Below are positions 22,203-33,300 of a stretch of DNA of 64,000 nucleotides, piece by piece. Each line of letters begins with the position of its first letter. The first letter of the stretch is position 1. The stretch comes from Usnea hakonensis (Eukaryota > Ascomycota > Lecanoromycetes > Lecanorales > Parmeliaceae): positions 1-64,000 of the forward strand of contig BLJB01000207.1 in assembly GCA_013423325.1 (NCBI GenBank), in the 5' to 3' direction. Both the position numbers and the translations under genes were made by a program. The notes below the pieces were generated by a model. It saw only the letters and a list, made by a program, of their open reading frames with translations. It made no database searches and was not told the DNA's origin.

Positions 22203-23589
22203 TTAATCCGAGTCCATGTTCAAGTTCAATGATGATAGAGGACTAACCCATCCAGCGAATTTGTTGATGTCTTTATTGGCCTCCTGGAACTTTGTGTCCA
22301 GCTTGTCTTCTGAGTACAAGACAATGTCTCTGATAGTCTCGTTCTTCTTCAACTTGAGCAGGGACTCCGCTGCACTTTCGTCGCTTCCAACGCGGCAAAT
22401 CAAAAACACTACGGCTGGGCCAGTGTAGCCGTATCCAATAAGCTTGTGCTTGAAATTTGCGATGGTGCTGCTAAAAGCTTCGATACCTCCAATCTAGTAA
22501 CCAGTCAATGAATACTCTGAATTGTCCACATAGTGGCATCATTGCCGGAGTTACACAATATTGTTGATGTCACAAAGAGAAGCAAAGAGTACAAGATGAC
22601 TTACGTCCCCATCAGTAATAACCGAGACAATGGTTGGTCGCAGTTTCTTGGCTTTGGCGGCTTCTAGCAAAGGATCCAAGATCCTCTCCTGTAATGGCCG
22701 CGGAACCGTTGCTCCAGTCTTATACTCGATTCTCCCGAGAGCTTCTTCCATTTCCGTCTCGCTTCTCAGACCCTTCGCTACAGGGCCTTCGAATGGCACC
22801 AGCGACACGTCCGTATCGGAGGATATCGAGGTTGCAACCCTGAATACCCCACGAACACTAGCCTTGAGGGTTTCGATACGGGACCGCTCCCCTCTCATCG
22901 AGCCGCTATCATCTAATTCAAACTTTCAACAAGCTTGATCGTTACAACGGGCATTTAGAACATCAAACTTACCGCACAATATTTTGTGGTCGTAGTATGC
23001 GAGCTTCGCAATCTTTGGAATAGTCGTCTTGGGAATATGAAAGGTCGCGGCTATGCGGGGAGCCTTTTCGGCTGCTTTTGCTGCAACCTCGGTCGCTTTG
23101 GCGGGATCGATAGAGTCAAATCCTTTCAAGTCCTTTGCAGCGAAATCTCCCAAGTCCTTTGCCATGGCCGCAGCTGTCACTGGGACGGGCTTTACAACAC
23201 CGTGCCGTCAGTATGCCTGGCTATTCACCAAAGAAGGACAGGGTAGGGGTTCAAACAGCATTCTTCTTCTCCAAACTCTCTTTGACAAGCGATTTGTTAT
23301 CGGTTCTGGGTGGCAAAGATCCTACTGTTTCCTTCGGAAGTTCAGTGGCAACCAAATTGACCACGGGGCGAAGAGTGCCGCGATCGATATCTTTCAGTGG
23401 CTCCCCGGTAAAGCCTACCTGAGTCGCCTCATTGTCGGATAGAACCTTGGCAGGATCTAAGTTGATGCGCATGTGGAGGCCAGAGTTTTCAAGTTCCTGG
23501 GTATGACCGATGATGGAAGTGGAATTCAACGAAATTTGAAACCCTAAACGCAGCTCGAAGGTAGCGCTGGAAGAAGTGATTTCTGTCAT
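22203..23589 (-). CDS. von Willebrand factor A (vWA)-domain protein
   Basis: Minus-strand exons 23257-23589, 22973-23189, 22605-22912 and 22203-22493 give about 382 aa. Joining exons 2 and 3 restores ILCDDSGSMRGERSR, the metal-ion-dependent adhesion site (D-x-S-x-S) of a vWA domain. SVITDGD marks the later MIDAS Asp strand. The N-terminal 110 residues plus a DLGDFAAKDLKGFDSIDPAK segment precede the domain, as in a widespread group of cytosolic fungal vWA proteins of unknown function. The intron between exons 1 and 2 uses a GTTTGA donor. The C-terminus is uncertain: the frame ends at 22203 after a possible donor, while an open, coding-like segment with DPRFGTPAQLETLAK lies downstream and stops at 22081. 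A fifth exon reaching 22081 is therefore possible. Confidence 0.75.
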
Positions 23590-24217
23590 TTTTGGAGTCT
23601 GCAACAAAAGGATAGCGAAGGAGTGGATGATGCTTGAATTTGTAGTACGAATTTCCTGCTTTCTATGAAACTGTGCTCATTCTCATCCGGTAAAACATGC
23701 CGGAGGACACCGAATAAACCCCTCACTCTCAAGTGCCTCTCTCTGACAGCGCACTATGCAGACTATTCGGGTGTGCGTTCGCAGACATCTCCGGTCTAGC
23801 CTTCGCAGGTACTTTGCCACCAAGCGCTGCCTTCCAGAGTAGGTGAGACGTACAAGCATCAGGCGTAGAAACCCGAATGCCAAAGGATGATGATCTCGTG
23901 CCACTGGACATAAATCGCGCAAATCAGTAGCCACCAGCAAGACCAAAGAGCATATGGGTCCAGTCCACCGGCGACTTATGCCATTCTTCGGTATTATGAA
24001 GCGCGCATTGAAAACAACGTGATAGGCAGGGACGCATGTGCTAAATTAATCCCGACATAGCCTCTGGACGTAATTGCAGAGAGGCTAATGAAAAGGAGGG
24101 ATTTAGGACGCATACCCTGTTAGGCAGCACGAAGTCAACAAAAAGTCTGACCCTTCGGTGGGTGATACTTCCATGGAGGCTTTTTCAGCCAAAGCTTATC
24201 AATACAGGTAGTAATGA

Positions 24218-25026
24218 TGTTGCATGACAGCCGTGGGCTATCAACTTCCATGGCCATAATATGACTGTCGTGGATATAGCGGAATCCCATAGCCGTGATA
24301 CTTTTTCATGAGACCATTACACCGGTCTCAAAGACTAGAATTTCATGTCAATAATGTATCAGCCTTGCATGTTCCATGACTATGATATATCAGCCTTGCA
24401 TATATCGTCGCATCCATAGACTTTCCACTAACTCCGTAGAGTAACACTACCACTTGATTCCAAATCACTTGTTGCAGGTAAACAAGCCACTTTCTACTAC
24501 TATTACCGCCTTAACAAATGAGCGCATAGAGGAAAGACTCAAACTATTAGAAACGATGCACCACTTCTTGATAAACGAATAGTAAATACTTAGTAGTTAT
24601 AGCAGAGGCTTTATAGGAGGTATTCAAGTAGCTTTTCTCACATAGAAAATAGATCAATCCTACACCCATAACCAAATTCCAAAATAAACCATATTCCCAC
24701 CAGCTAGATAGTCTTTCAGACATTAATGCCTTGTTCGGCGATAATATAGGTAGTAATAGTAGTAGTAAGGGCAGTAGGAAAAAGCGCGAGGAAGTAATAG
24801 TAGTTATTGTAGTAGTAAGGAAGTGAAAAAGGAGGCTTAATTACTTTCGCAATTAATCAGATCTTTTATGGGTATAGTATCTATAGGTATAATAGATATG
24901 GGATAGTACATTGCAGTCATGAAATTTTGCCCATGGGACCGGTATAATACTTCTATGAGAATGTATCATTCCCATGGAGTTCCATTGTATCCATGGATAC
25001 CGGTGGCCCATGGCTGTCATGCAACA
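24218..25026. repeat. Diverged inverted repeat, possible old element
   Basis: TGTTGCATGACAGCCGTGGG at 24218-24237 recurs inverted at about 25005-25026 with one mismatch over about 20 bp. CCATGG-rich DNA lies inside both arms. The two arms span 809 bp. No target duplication was identified, so an element identity is only suggested. Confidence 0.35.
24750..24840 (+). repeat. TAG/AGT trinucleotide-rich tract
   Basis: Repeats of GTAGTAATAG and AGTAGTAAGG type ending in AAGGAGGCTTAATTA. A very similar phrase (agtagtaagg ggaggcttaa) occurs at about 3970-3990 in the RIP block, suggesting copies of one repeat family with different mutation loads. Confidence 0.45.
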
Positions 25027-26604
25027 GGGATGGGTCATCTAACTTGCAAACCATGATCGGACATTAGGAGAACCCGGTATTTCATAGTTTCCTCAGCCAG
25101 ACATACCATACCACGATTCACAGAAGGCGCACTTGACCTTGACGCATGCAGTGAGACGACTCTCATACTATCTATTCCGTACTATCCCATGGATTGGCGT
25201 AAGCGACCTAATCAAAAAAAAAAAGGTCCATGTTCTCAACTCGCTGGGCTTTGATGTCAACCCCCCTATTAGAAGAGTAATCAATATGAAATCTCTTTTT
25301 TTGAGGAAGATCTACATTTTCATTACCAATAGTTTTGTCTATGAATGTCGATTTAAAAAAATGAAAAATTGTTAAAAGAGTTTTTGGTGTGCTGCCTTTA
25401 TTGAACCACAGACGCCAACCCATGGGATAAAGTGAAGTCAGGCTGCATTTAGGTAGCGAGCTTTTTTGTCACCCGCATGCTACACTTTGCACTTTTGGGG
25501 AAAGTTGTGGTTTTCGGAGAATTTTTCGAGGCTGACGAATTGGTAATTTACTGCTTACAATCCGAAACCACTCGCTTACTATGAAGTTCCCTCCAATCTT
25601 CCACCAATAGGATGAGTAGGATGCATGTAAGACGGAGTTATACCATCCCGATGCGAAGATGGCTGTGGCATGCCTATTTAGTAAATGCCGCACCGGAAGG
25701 GGTAGGGACCTAGAACCCTCGAAAGTCGAAACTAACTCCCCTACATTCTGATCTCTAAAAAGTGGACTGCTGTGATGGCCATGCATACATGTCAGTCACC
25801 AATGGTATACATGCTCGGTGGGTACTCACCATCATGCCATCGGCTGATCTTCTTTTTTGGGGTGCTAGTGCAGCTTGTATGTCAGCTGAATTTGCCTAGT
25901 CTCTGCCTTGCAGACCAGCGTAACACGCATGTGCAGCAAAGTCAGAGACTGGTACGCCACCACGACCTAAATCTTCAGATAGCATGACAACTTCGTTCAG
26001 AATAGTTGAATATAGCGGGTGAGGTACAGTGGTAAACTTTGTGGCTCTCTCGTGCAGACCGCATGACCATCAAAGGAACACCGTCGATCAATGAAGCACA
26101 TCCAAAGGCGCCCCAGAGCTCTAGAACTCAGCTATGTCACTACTCAACCCCACCATCTACCATCTGGTGGTGTCTCAACTCGAGTGGGTTGCTCTAGGCG
26201 CCCTGTCATATGCATGCCATTGTATGAGGGTACATGGACAATTTATGTTAGCAAATTCTACGATTACAATTTCTTCGGGGTTTGCCTTCGCCGAATACCG
26301 GTAGTATTACATCACATCTCCCCTCTTTCTTTTGTTGCCTACTCATCGAACCATCAGGCTCTTGTCTACTTGCCTCCTACTGAGTCTTCTAATCCATACA
26401 CACACAGACTTTTCCTGGTCTCTCACTACTTCCTTTTCTCGTTCTCATTATGGTCCTAGTAAGCCTGTGCTCGGCGTTATCCAGAGTTTGTTAACTAAAT
26501 GCTCGACTCAGCATATTCTTTTCACAGGAGTAAATCCAATCAAAGTGGAGTAAGTACATACCGTTGTCTCTTCATTCTTTTCCCGTCTACTGATTTCTGA
26601 GCTC

Positions 26605-27835
26605 ATGGCTCTAAGCATTGTTTTCGTCCACGGTCTTGGTGCTTCAGCTGGTTATGATACAACATGGACCGACAGAGGCGTTTTCTGGCCTCAGAATCTT
26701 CTCCCGCTATACCCCGGCTTGGACAAGTCGAGCATTCGAGTCCTGAGCTTCAGCTATAATACAGATCCAACGCTATTCTTGACAAAAATTGATGCATATG
26801 CTCGACGTCTTCTCACTGACATGTATCAGAAGCGGCAAGGGTCAGGTGATGTTTGCCTCCCTAGTCCCTCAGACTTCCATAATTTGCATTAAATATACTT
26901 ACATTCGCCGTTATATGCAGGATAAACGTCCAGTCGTATTCGTTGCTCAGAGTATGGGGGGACTTGTCGTCAAAAATGTAGTATCCATCTTCGATAGATT
27001 CATAGCTTATCAAAGTCACAGGCCCTCATCATATCCCGGAATCATGCGAACGACAGCAGTCCTTCCAACCTTGCAACCATTGCTCCAATCACAATCGGTG
27101 CGGTATTCCTAGGCACTCCGCAGCGATTCGTCTCAACAATCGGTTGGCAGGACACGACGGACAAACTGGCAGAAATGGTTGCCACACCAACTACGAGACC
27201 CTCCGTTGTCAGCGCCTTCAACTCAGGTTTCTATCAGTTGGCCAAATTAGAAAACGACTTCAACAGTGGGATGGTCGAAGACTTGGCGATGTTCTCATTC
27301 TACGAAGGTGTAAAGACAACGACGTTGGTAGCGGGTTCGGACTATGTACGTCCTACTTCTCTCCATCACCCTTTCCAATCTATGATATCTGAGTTGACAT
27401 GTACTAATTGGCTCATGGGTTTAACCTCAGATTGTGGGCCAGTTCGAAGCAACGACTGGAACTAAAGACGAGCATCCGAACGAACTAAACAAGGACTATC
27501 AATCCATGTCAAAATTCAACAACCTCCAAGACGATGATTACGACCTAGTCGCCAGCGCCATACTTGAGATACTGAACGACTACGAGAACGATCGAGGTCC
27601 AGCCGTTGAAGTAATCAATACCATCAAACCTTATCAACCTGATCCCCGTTTTCCGGATTACCAGAACGGTCTCGGCCCTTCGTTCCCATTTAACCGCGCC
27701 ATACCCGGGCAGATCGTGCAGACAAAGATTTTTGGAACGGGAAATATCTGCGGTGACCCTAGTTGCGGGCGTACTCATATTTGTGCCGCTGACTACAATC
27801 GCCGGATTCAACCGACGGGCGCTCCCGGCGTGTAG
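26605..27835 (+). CDS. SesB-like alpha/beta hydrolase (stand-alone NLR-effector-type)
   Basis: Four exons (26605-26850, 26921-26977, 27022-27345, 27431-27835) give 343 aa; introns are 44-85 bp, the first with a GTTTGC donor. The N-terminus IVFVHGLGASAG, the PQNLLP segment, a nucleophile elbow VAQSMGGLVVKNAL and IGAVFLGTPQRF match the SesB/SERAC1-like serine hydrolase domain. That domain often sits at the N-terminus of fungal NOD-like receptors or is encoded alone next to one. Here no NACHT or NB-ARC domain follows. The hydrolase (about 250 residues) ends in a tail of about 90 residues containing TKIFGTGNICGDPSCG. In SesB proteins such tails can carry an amyloid signalling motif; this one is at best a degenerate match. 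A role in cell-death or heterokaryon-incompatibility signalling is inferred from the family. Confidence 0.78.
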
Positions 27836-29257
27836 TGATATTTCGGCCAAGTTGCCTCCTCAGGGAGTTGGCTTAATGAGAGGCAAATAACAAACTCATT
27901 CCGGCCTCATTTAAATACGCCTCGTGTTGCAGGTGCTTGCCGTGCCTGCCTCGGCACACTGGTAATGCCCGGAAGGAGCCTTTGCCAAAGGCTATAATAG
28001 CAGTCTTCGTGTACTCTATAGTCCCTGGCGAAGTTGCCGTAGACACTGGCATCATGGTCAGAGACCATTCATGGACTCGAGGATAGAGCACAGCTGAGTT
28101 CGTACAATAGTAACACTTGACTCTTTCACACATCCACGATAACTATGTCCAATGTTACAGAATAGAAGTAACACCGCCATTCTACACGATAATATAGTAG
28201 CTAGGAGTAGTGTTATGTCACGGTTCCTTATCGGGACCCTATTATGGTAAGAGGCCCTGTAGGAGGCTTCCTTAGGTGGCTTCCTAAATAGCTCTTTTCT
28301 TACTGAGCTATTAACACTATGATACTGCACTTTTAGACAAATTTGCAGGTGCTGTATTGGATACGCGATTTATGAAACGCTCCGTGAGATATCTGGTGGA
28401 AAACGTCAACTCAATGGAAAGTAATTTCCGGGATCGAGAAAAGCCGTCTTGATCAACTCCGTGAGTCATGATGATGTTAATGTAGCAGACGGAGGGACGA
28501 GACAAAGCATGACCGCGCTAATACAATTTATACTAAAGCTCTGAACATACCATGTTCGCCGCAGACTCGGCGAGATAGCCTAAAAATTTAATTTTAATGA
28601 TTGTAATAAATAATATATGTATTTTTTCTTGGCCATTATTCGATACCGTACCGTATCTACTTTACCATTCAACGCTAGCCATGCGGAATACCCTTAGATC
28701 CTTGTAGCTGCTAACTGGATCTCAGATGCCCGTGAACTAAACCAGTCAACCAAGCAATCAACCAATCAATCAATCAATCAACCGTACCATACGTACTCTT
28801 CCGATCTGACTATGATATTGATGCGCCGGCAATGGAAAGAAGCACCGGGGCTGGATCTATGAGTATGATCTGAATCTCCTAAATATTGGTGGCGTTTTGG
28901 GACACGCCGAGATTCTTTATGATCTGACTTGATGCTGCTACTTTCCTTCCTACTTGGGACTGGGGAGCTGTGAAGTTCAGAAGACCATGTTGTCCAGTGG
29001 AAAGTATAAGTGAAACAATGACGGTATTCCGATGTGGTCATGCGATTCATCTGTTTCGACCCGACATCGCCGATTTGCTTGCTCGCGAGGACTCGTTTCT
29101 AGTATTGAGTTGAGAGCGCCACAAGCGCAAACTAGGATATAACATGACAGCGTTTCCCCCTTCAACCCCTCCTCACAGACTCCTCCCAAGACCTACCCAG
29201 ACCTACCCATAAGTTTGACAGACACCCTATCACACTTCCATCTCTTACCCTCAAACA
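27836..29257. other. Intergenic, nothing recognised
   Basis: Short minus-strand ORFs (27873-28505, 28778-29050, 28977-29189) lack motifs. A CAAT-type tetranucleotide repeat lies at about 28752-28783. Dispersed AGGAGGCTTCC and GGTGGCTTCC phrases at 28255-28290 look like transposon debris. The final ~150 bp are the SnoaL-gene promoter. Confidence 0.45.
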
Positions 29258-29756
29258 ATGGCTTATCCAACCAACCACAAGATCGAGGAAATCTTCCAGT
29301 TGCGCGACTCGTGGGATACTATACCCAAATACAGAGAATCCCTCGCCGATGAACTCATCGGCCACGTGTCAGGCTATGACCACGAATTGAGCGGCGATTA
29401 CCGAGGCAAGGAGGCATGGCTACAGAACGTCGAGATGCGAGTTGGCAAAATGCTGAAGAAAGATCACCCCATCAATTTGGAGATATTAAATGTGGTGGGC
29501 GGCGGAGAGTCGCCTTGGGCCTGCGTGGAGATGAGGACCAAGACTAAAAGTCACAAGGGTGAGTTACTCATGTCGAGCCGCAACCGGTAGGGGACTCTGC
29601 TGATCGGTCGCTTGCCCGTGCGAAGAGTTTGGCCACGAGTTTTGCTACGTTGTCAAGTTCAACACACAAGGCTTGATTGTCAAGATTAGAGCCTATCTCG
29701 ACTCGCATCATGTCGACTCCCACATCAAAGAACATGACAGCAAGGCCGAGAAGTGA
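29258..29756 (+). CDS. NTF2/SnoaL-like protein, probable polyketide tailoring factor
   Basis: Two exons (29258-29558, 29626-29756; intron of 67 bp, GTGAGT..GAAG) give 143 aa. The order is typical of SnoaL/NTF2-like cone-fold proteins: an N-terminal helix (YRESLADELIGHVSGYDHELSG), GKEAWLQNVE, a strand with ACVEMRTKTKSHKEFGHEFCYVVKFN, then GLIVKIRAYLDSHHVDSHI. In fungal polyketide clusters such proteins act as cyclases, dehydratases or decarboxylases; others are of unknown function. The His and Tyr residues in the last strand could line a catalytic pocket, but no mechanism is assigned. It lies 555 bp from the 3' end of the PKS and is convergent with it. Confidence 0.75.
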
Positions 29757-30311
29757 TCCGGGGTTATGTGAGTAGAGACGGCGAGGGGAGTGCTGTTTTG
29801 CCTTTGTCTGAATGGAGTTGATGAAGGATGTGGGATTGATTCTTGCTATGTTCGAGTCATTAGTCTGTCGCTCTATCTAGATGACTCAATGCAGAAGCAT
29901 ACTCAGCGCTAGAACCATCAATCATCCTCAAACTTGCAATGTCCGGAAGACTCGCGAACCCTAATTAGTGTATTGTGCTGTTGCTCAGCCCGAGCTGTAG
30001 AAAACCTGACCGCTTGAAACGACCCTTTGCCACCCCCTACTTTTAGGAGTAACTAGAGGAGCGATAATGGGGACTTGCCTCGAACATGCGTCCAACAGGG
30101 ATCATCCATTGCACAAGTCTTACAAGCGATGTTCGTGCCTATCACCTCGTCCAAGAACCCATTTCATCCACCAACTGAACTACTCATTCACAAACAAATT
30201 TAGTCGTTTCTGACAAACCCTCATTTATTGAAGGGCATATATTTCAAGGCCCCCAAGACCCGTGCTCACCGAGAACACAGGTCGAAGATGGCTCGCGAGG
30301 AAGAGGCTTCT
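29757..30311. other. Convergent 3' flanks of SnoaL-like and PKS genes
   Basis: 555 bp without an ORF of note. It contains the terminators of both transcripts; no clear terminator motif can be assigned. Confidence 0.5.
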
Positions 30312-33300
30312 TCACTCCACTTTCAGTTTGCGAAGCAAGAACTTATACCCTGGACCAACCCCATCTTCCCACCGCCGATCCCCCGGTTTTGCCTGCAAGT
30401 CAAAAAGGTGTTGTGCGCCACGCACCGTCAGAAGCTCGCTCTCGACTCCCCGGGCCCGAAGTGCATCGAAGAAGGCAAGCGTCTCTCTGTAAGGGATGAC
30501 CTCGTCCTCATCCCCGTGGACCAGGTACGTAGGCGTCTTGTACTCGCCACTCGTGACCCGAGCGATCGGATTCGCGGCCCTGACCTTCTCCCCCGCCGGC
30601 GGCTTCTCCCAATCATCGTAGAGGCCGTGGAGCATATCTTGCACCCCGTGGCCTTCCACAAATTGGCGGAGGATGAAATCGGAGCGCGGATCGTCGGGGC
30701 GCACCCAGCCCGTCCTACCCTCCATTTGCTCGTTGTCGTAGCTGACCATCTAGAACGGAGAGGAGGATGGTTAGCCTTCAATGGGAGACGCATGCCGGGC
30801 CAAGACCTACGGGTTTGCTGGGCAGAGACATTCGAAGTCTGTCTCTCGTTTCTTGCCTCCCTCGCCGGCCTTTGGCATCTCGGACGCCGCCATGCTTGCC
30901 GTGGTCTGTGATATCGTAAGCTCAAGCCATGGTCCAGAGGGTTCTTGGACCGTCCGCTTACCTTCTGCGGTGATATCGGTAGGAGAATAGAAGCTCAGGA
31001 TAGCGCGTGGAGGGGTCTGGCCGGCTTCGACCGAGCTCCAGGCTGTGCTCATTGCCAAATAACCACCTGTCGACCAGCCGATCATGGCGATTTTATCAGC
31101 GTCGACAATGTAGCCTTGGGCGCTGGTAATACTTGGGAGCTTTTGCTGTGCCCAGAAGAGGGCATCACGAACATCTGTTATTGGCCCGTCGATGAGATTA
31201 GTCTCGGGACACAGCCGATAGTCTACGCTGACGGGGAGAATGCGGTTGTCGAGGAGAAATTGGATTTGATGAGGTCTGACGGCCTTCTTCGACAATGTCA
31301 TAAAGCCGCCGCCATGTAATAGTAGTGCTAAGACCGGTTTGTTAGCTCATGAGTCCCACCCGGTCGACGGATTAGAGAGCGTTACCTATCGCCATTGGTT
31401 CTGATTGGCGTTGATTTGGATAGTAGATATCTGACAGAATCTCAAGTTCGCTCACAACCTTGTAAGCGATCGTGTGGATCTTGCAGGTTTTCCTCAACTT
31501 ATAATGACTGGGCAAGCTCATACATGAAGAGATGGGCTGATTCAAGTAACGATCCTGAGTCAATGCTTTTTGTGTAATCGGTGTTGAGACGTCCGGACCG
31601 CCGCTGGTTTCCTTTGTTGCATTTGGCTCCTTTTCAGGGGCGACCGTCTCACAAAGTTCGCCGAGAGTCATGGAAACAAGACGTCCACCTTCAACTTCCA
31701 CAGAAAACTCCGATGCAAGATCCTGTGCCAGCTCTAGTGCTGTGAGGGAATCAACACCCAGCTCCGCTAAGGATGCTTCCCTAACGAGTTTGTCCTCCGA
31801 GACACCGGCGTAAGAAGCAACCAGGCTCTCGAGCTTACTGTTGTTGTTTTTGTCACCGCTGATGCTAGGGTAGTTCGCGCTGACTGAGCTTTGGCTTCCG
31901 GTATTAAAAGCAGAGGAACTGCCATTGCCTTCCGGGCTTTGGCTGCCAGATGAGCTATGAGCACCGTCAGCCTTGCTGAAGTTCTTTGTACTTTCTTTTC
32001 GGTACGTCTGTTGATTAGCAGTGACCAGAATCCTCTCCAGCGTCCGATTTGGAATTTTGGTGAATTGTGCGCCCATTATTGACAGTGCCATGGTTCCGTC
32101 CGGATGGAATATATGTACATCCCCTCTGGCTTTGATACTACTGATGAGGCTGAACATAGTGTAAATCTTCCAGGATCTGCACCTACTAAAGTCGCAATTG
32201 AGGGTCATCGAGAAGCTTTCAATGCCGGTAGCTAAAAATGCTTCATCGCCACCACAATGGTCGCTGCTGTTAATCAAGAGGCCCAGCGCTTGGAGAAACC
32301 CATCTAAGGAGATAGCATCACAAATACTCGTTACGATGCTCTCGCTGGGCTTGAGATGAGTATTTGGCACTTCTATTCTCGCGGTGGCTTCATCTTCACC
32401 CAGGGTGACTATAGAGAGGCTTCTCATGCACGGAGCATACTGAACGACACGAGAGAACAGTTTATAGGCTCGCTGACCTCGGAAACACTCGGTTTGCTGC
32501 TTCTTCTCAAAGTCTTCCATTCGGCGTTGAACCAATTGATGGTATCGATGGAATTGAGGGAGTCTGGTGAATCCGACTTTCCCTCTTGCGTGCTGGGTCG
32601 ATCTCGACTCAGGGTCCTTTCCGTCCCAGCTCCGGATAATAAAAACCCAAGCCAACTGGTCATCTTCGCGTTTCAAGGTAAGGGAACATTTCCGCTGCGG
32701 ATCGATGCCTAGGGGCGTATCAAATGTCAAATCTTCGAACCAAAGCGCTTGATTCTCAACCGACCCGAAAGAGATTTGAACCGCCATGATAGCGCATTCC
32801 ATGTAAAGAGAGGCTGGGCAAATCGGTTGGCCAAGGACTGTATGACCCGATACGATCTTGACGAATCGTTCTGTAGATGTGTTCACGGAGAATCGATCTT
32901 CGGATTTGGATGATGACTCCAGGAAGCTGACCAATCTCGACCCTTCGCCAACATGGTCAGTACCGTTTGACAGACTATCACCGAGTCCTCTGCTCCTTAG
33001 TGCCTCAATAACAGGATCTTTAAATGGCATCCAGTGTGATGTCTTTTCGAACTGATATGGCGGGATCCAGATCTGACTAACACCCGTTTGTTGAGGGGTT
33101 TTGAAGTTCCAGAATGTTGCAGCGATACCTTCCCGCCACAAGTCCAATGTGATCGAGCATAATGCTGACACGGGCTGTGCTGGATCTTTTGGTTTTAGAT
33201 TTTTAAAGACGTGCTGGGTTGGGCTTTGGACGGCCTTTTTCACAAGTGGAATAATTGGCGAGTTTATACCCGCTTCCAGCCAAATGCAAGGACCAAGTTT

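Larger units (their letters stand above)
23590..26604. other. 3-kb gene-poor region with repeat remnants
   Basis: No ORF with a recognisable family on either strand. It contains a diverged inverted repeat (arms 24218-24239 and 25005-25026), a TAG/AGT trinucleotide-rich segment at 24750-24840 resembling the tracts in the RIP block, and AT-rich DNA near 25205-25375. It is likely a decayed transposon area, plus the promoter of the SesB-like gene after about 26300. Confidence 0.5.

Noticed and set aside
26091..26459. 122-aa ORF upstream of the SesB-like gene
   Set aside because: Pyrimidine-rich promoter or leader DNA; no conserved pattern.
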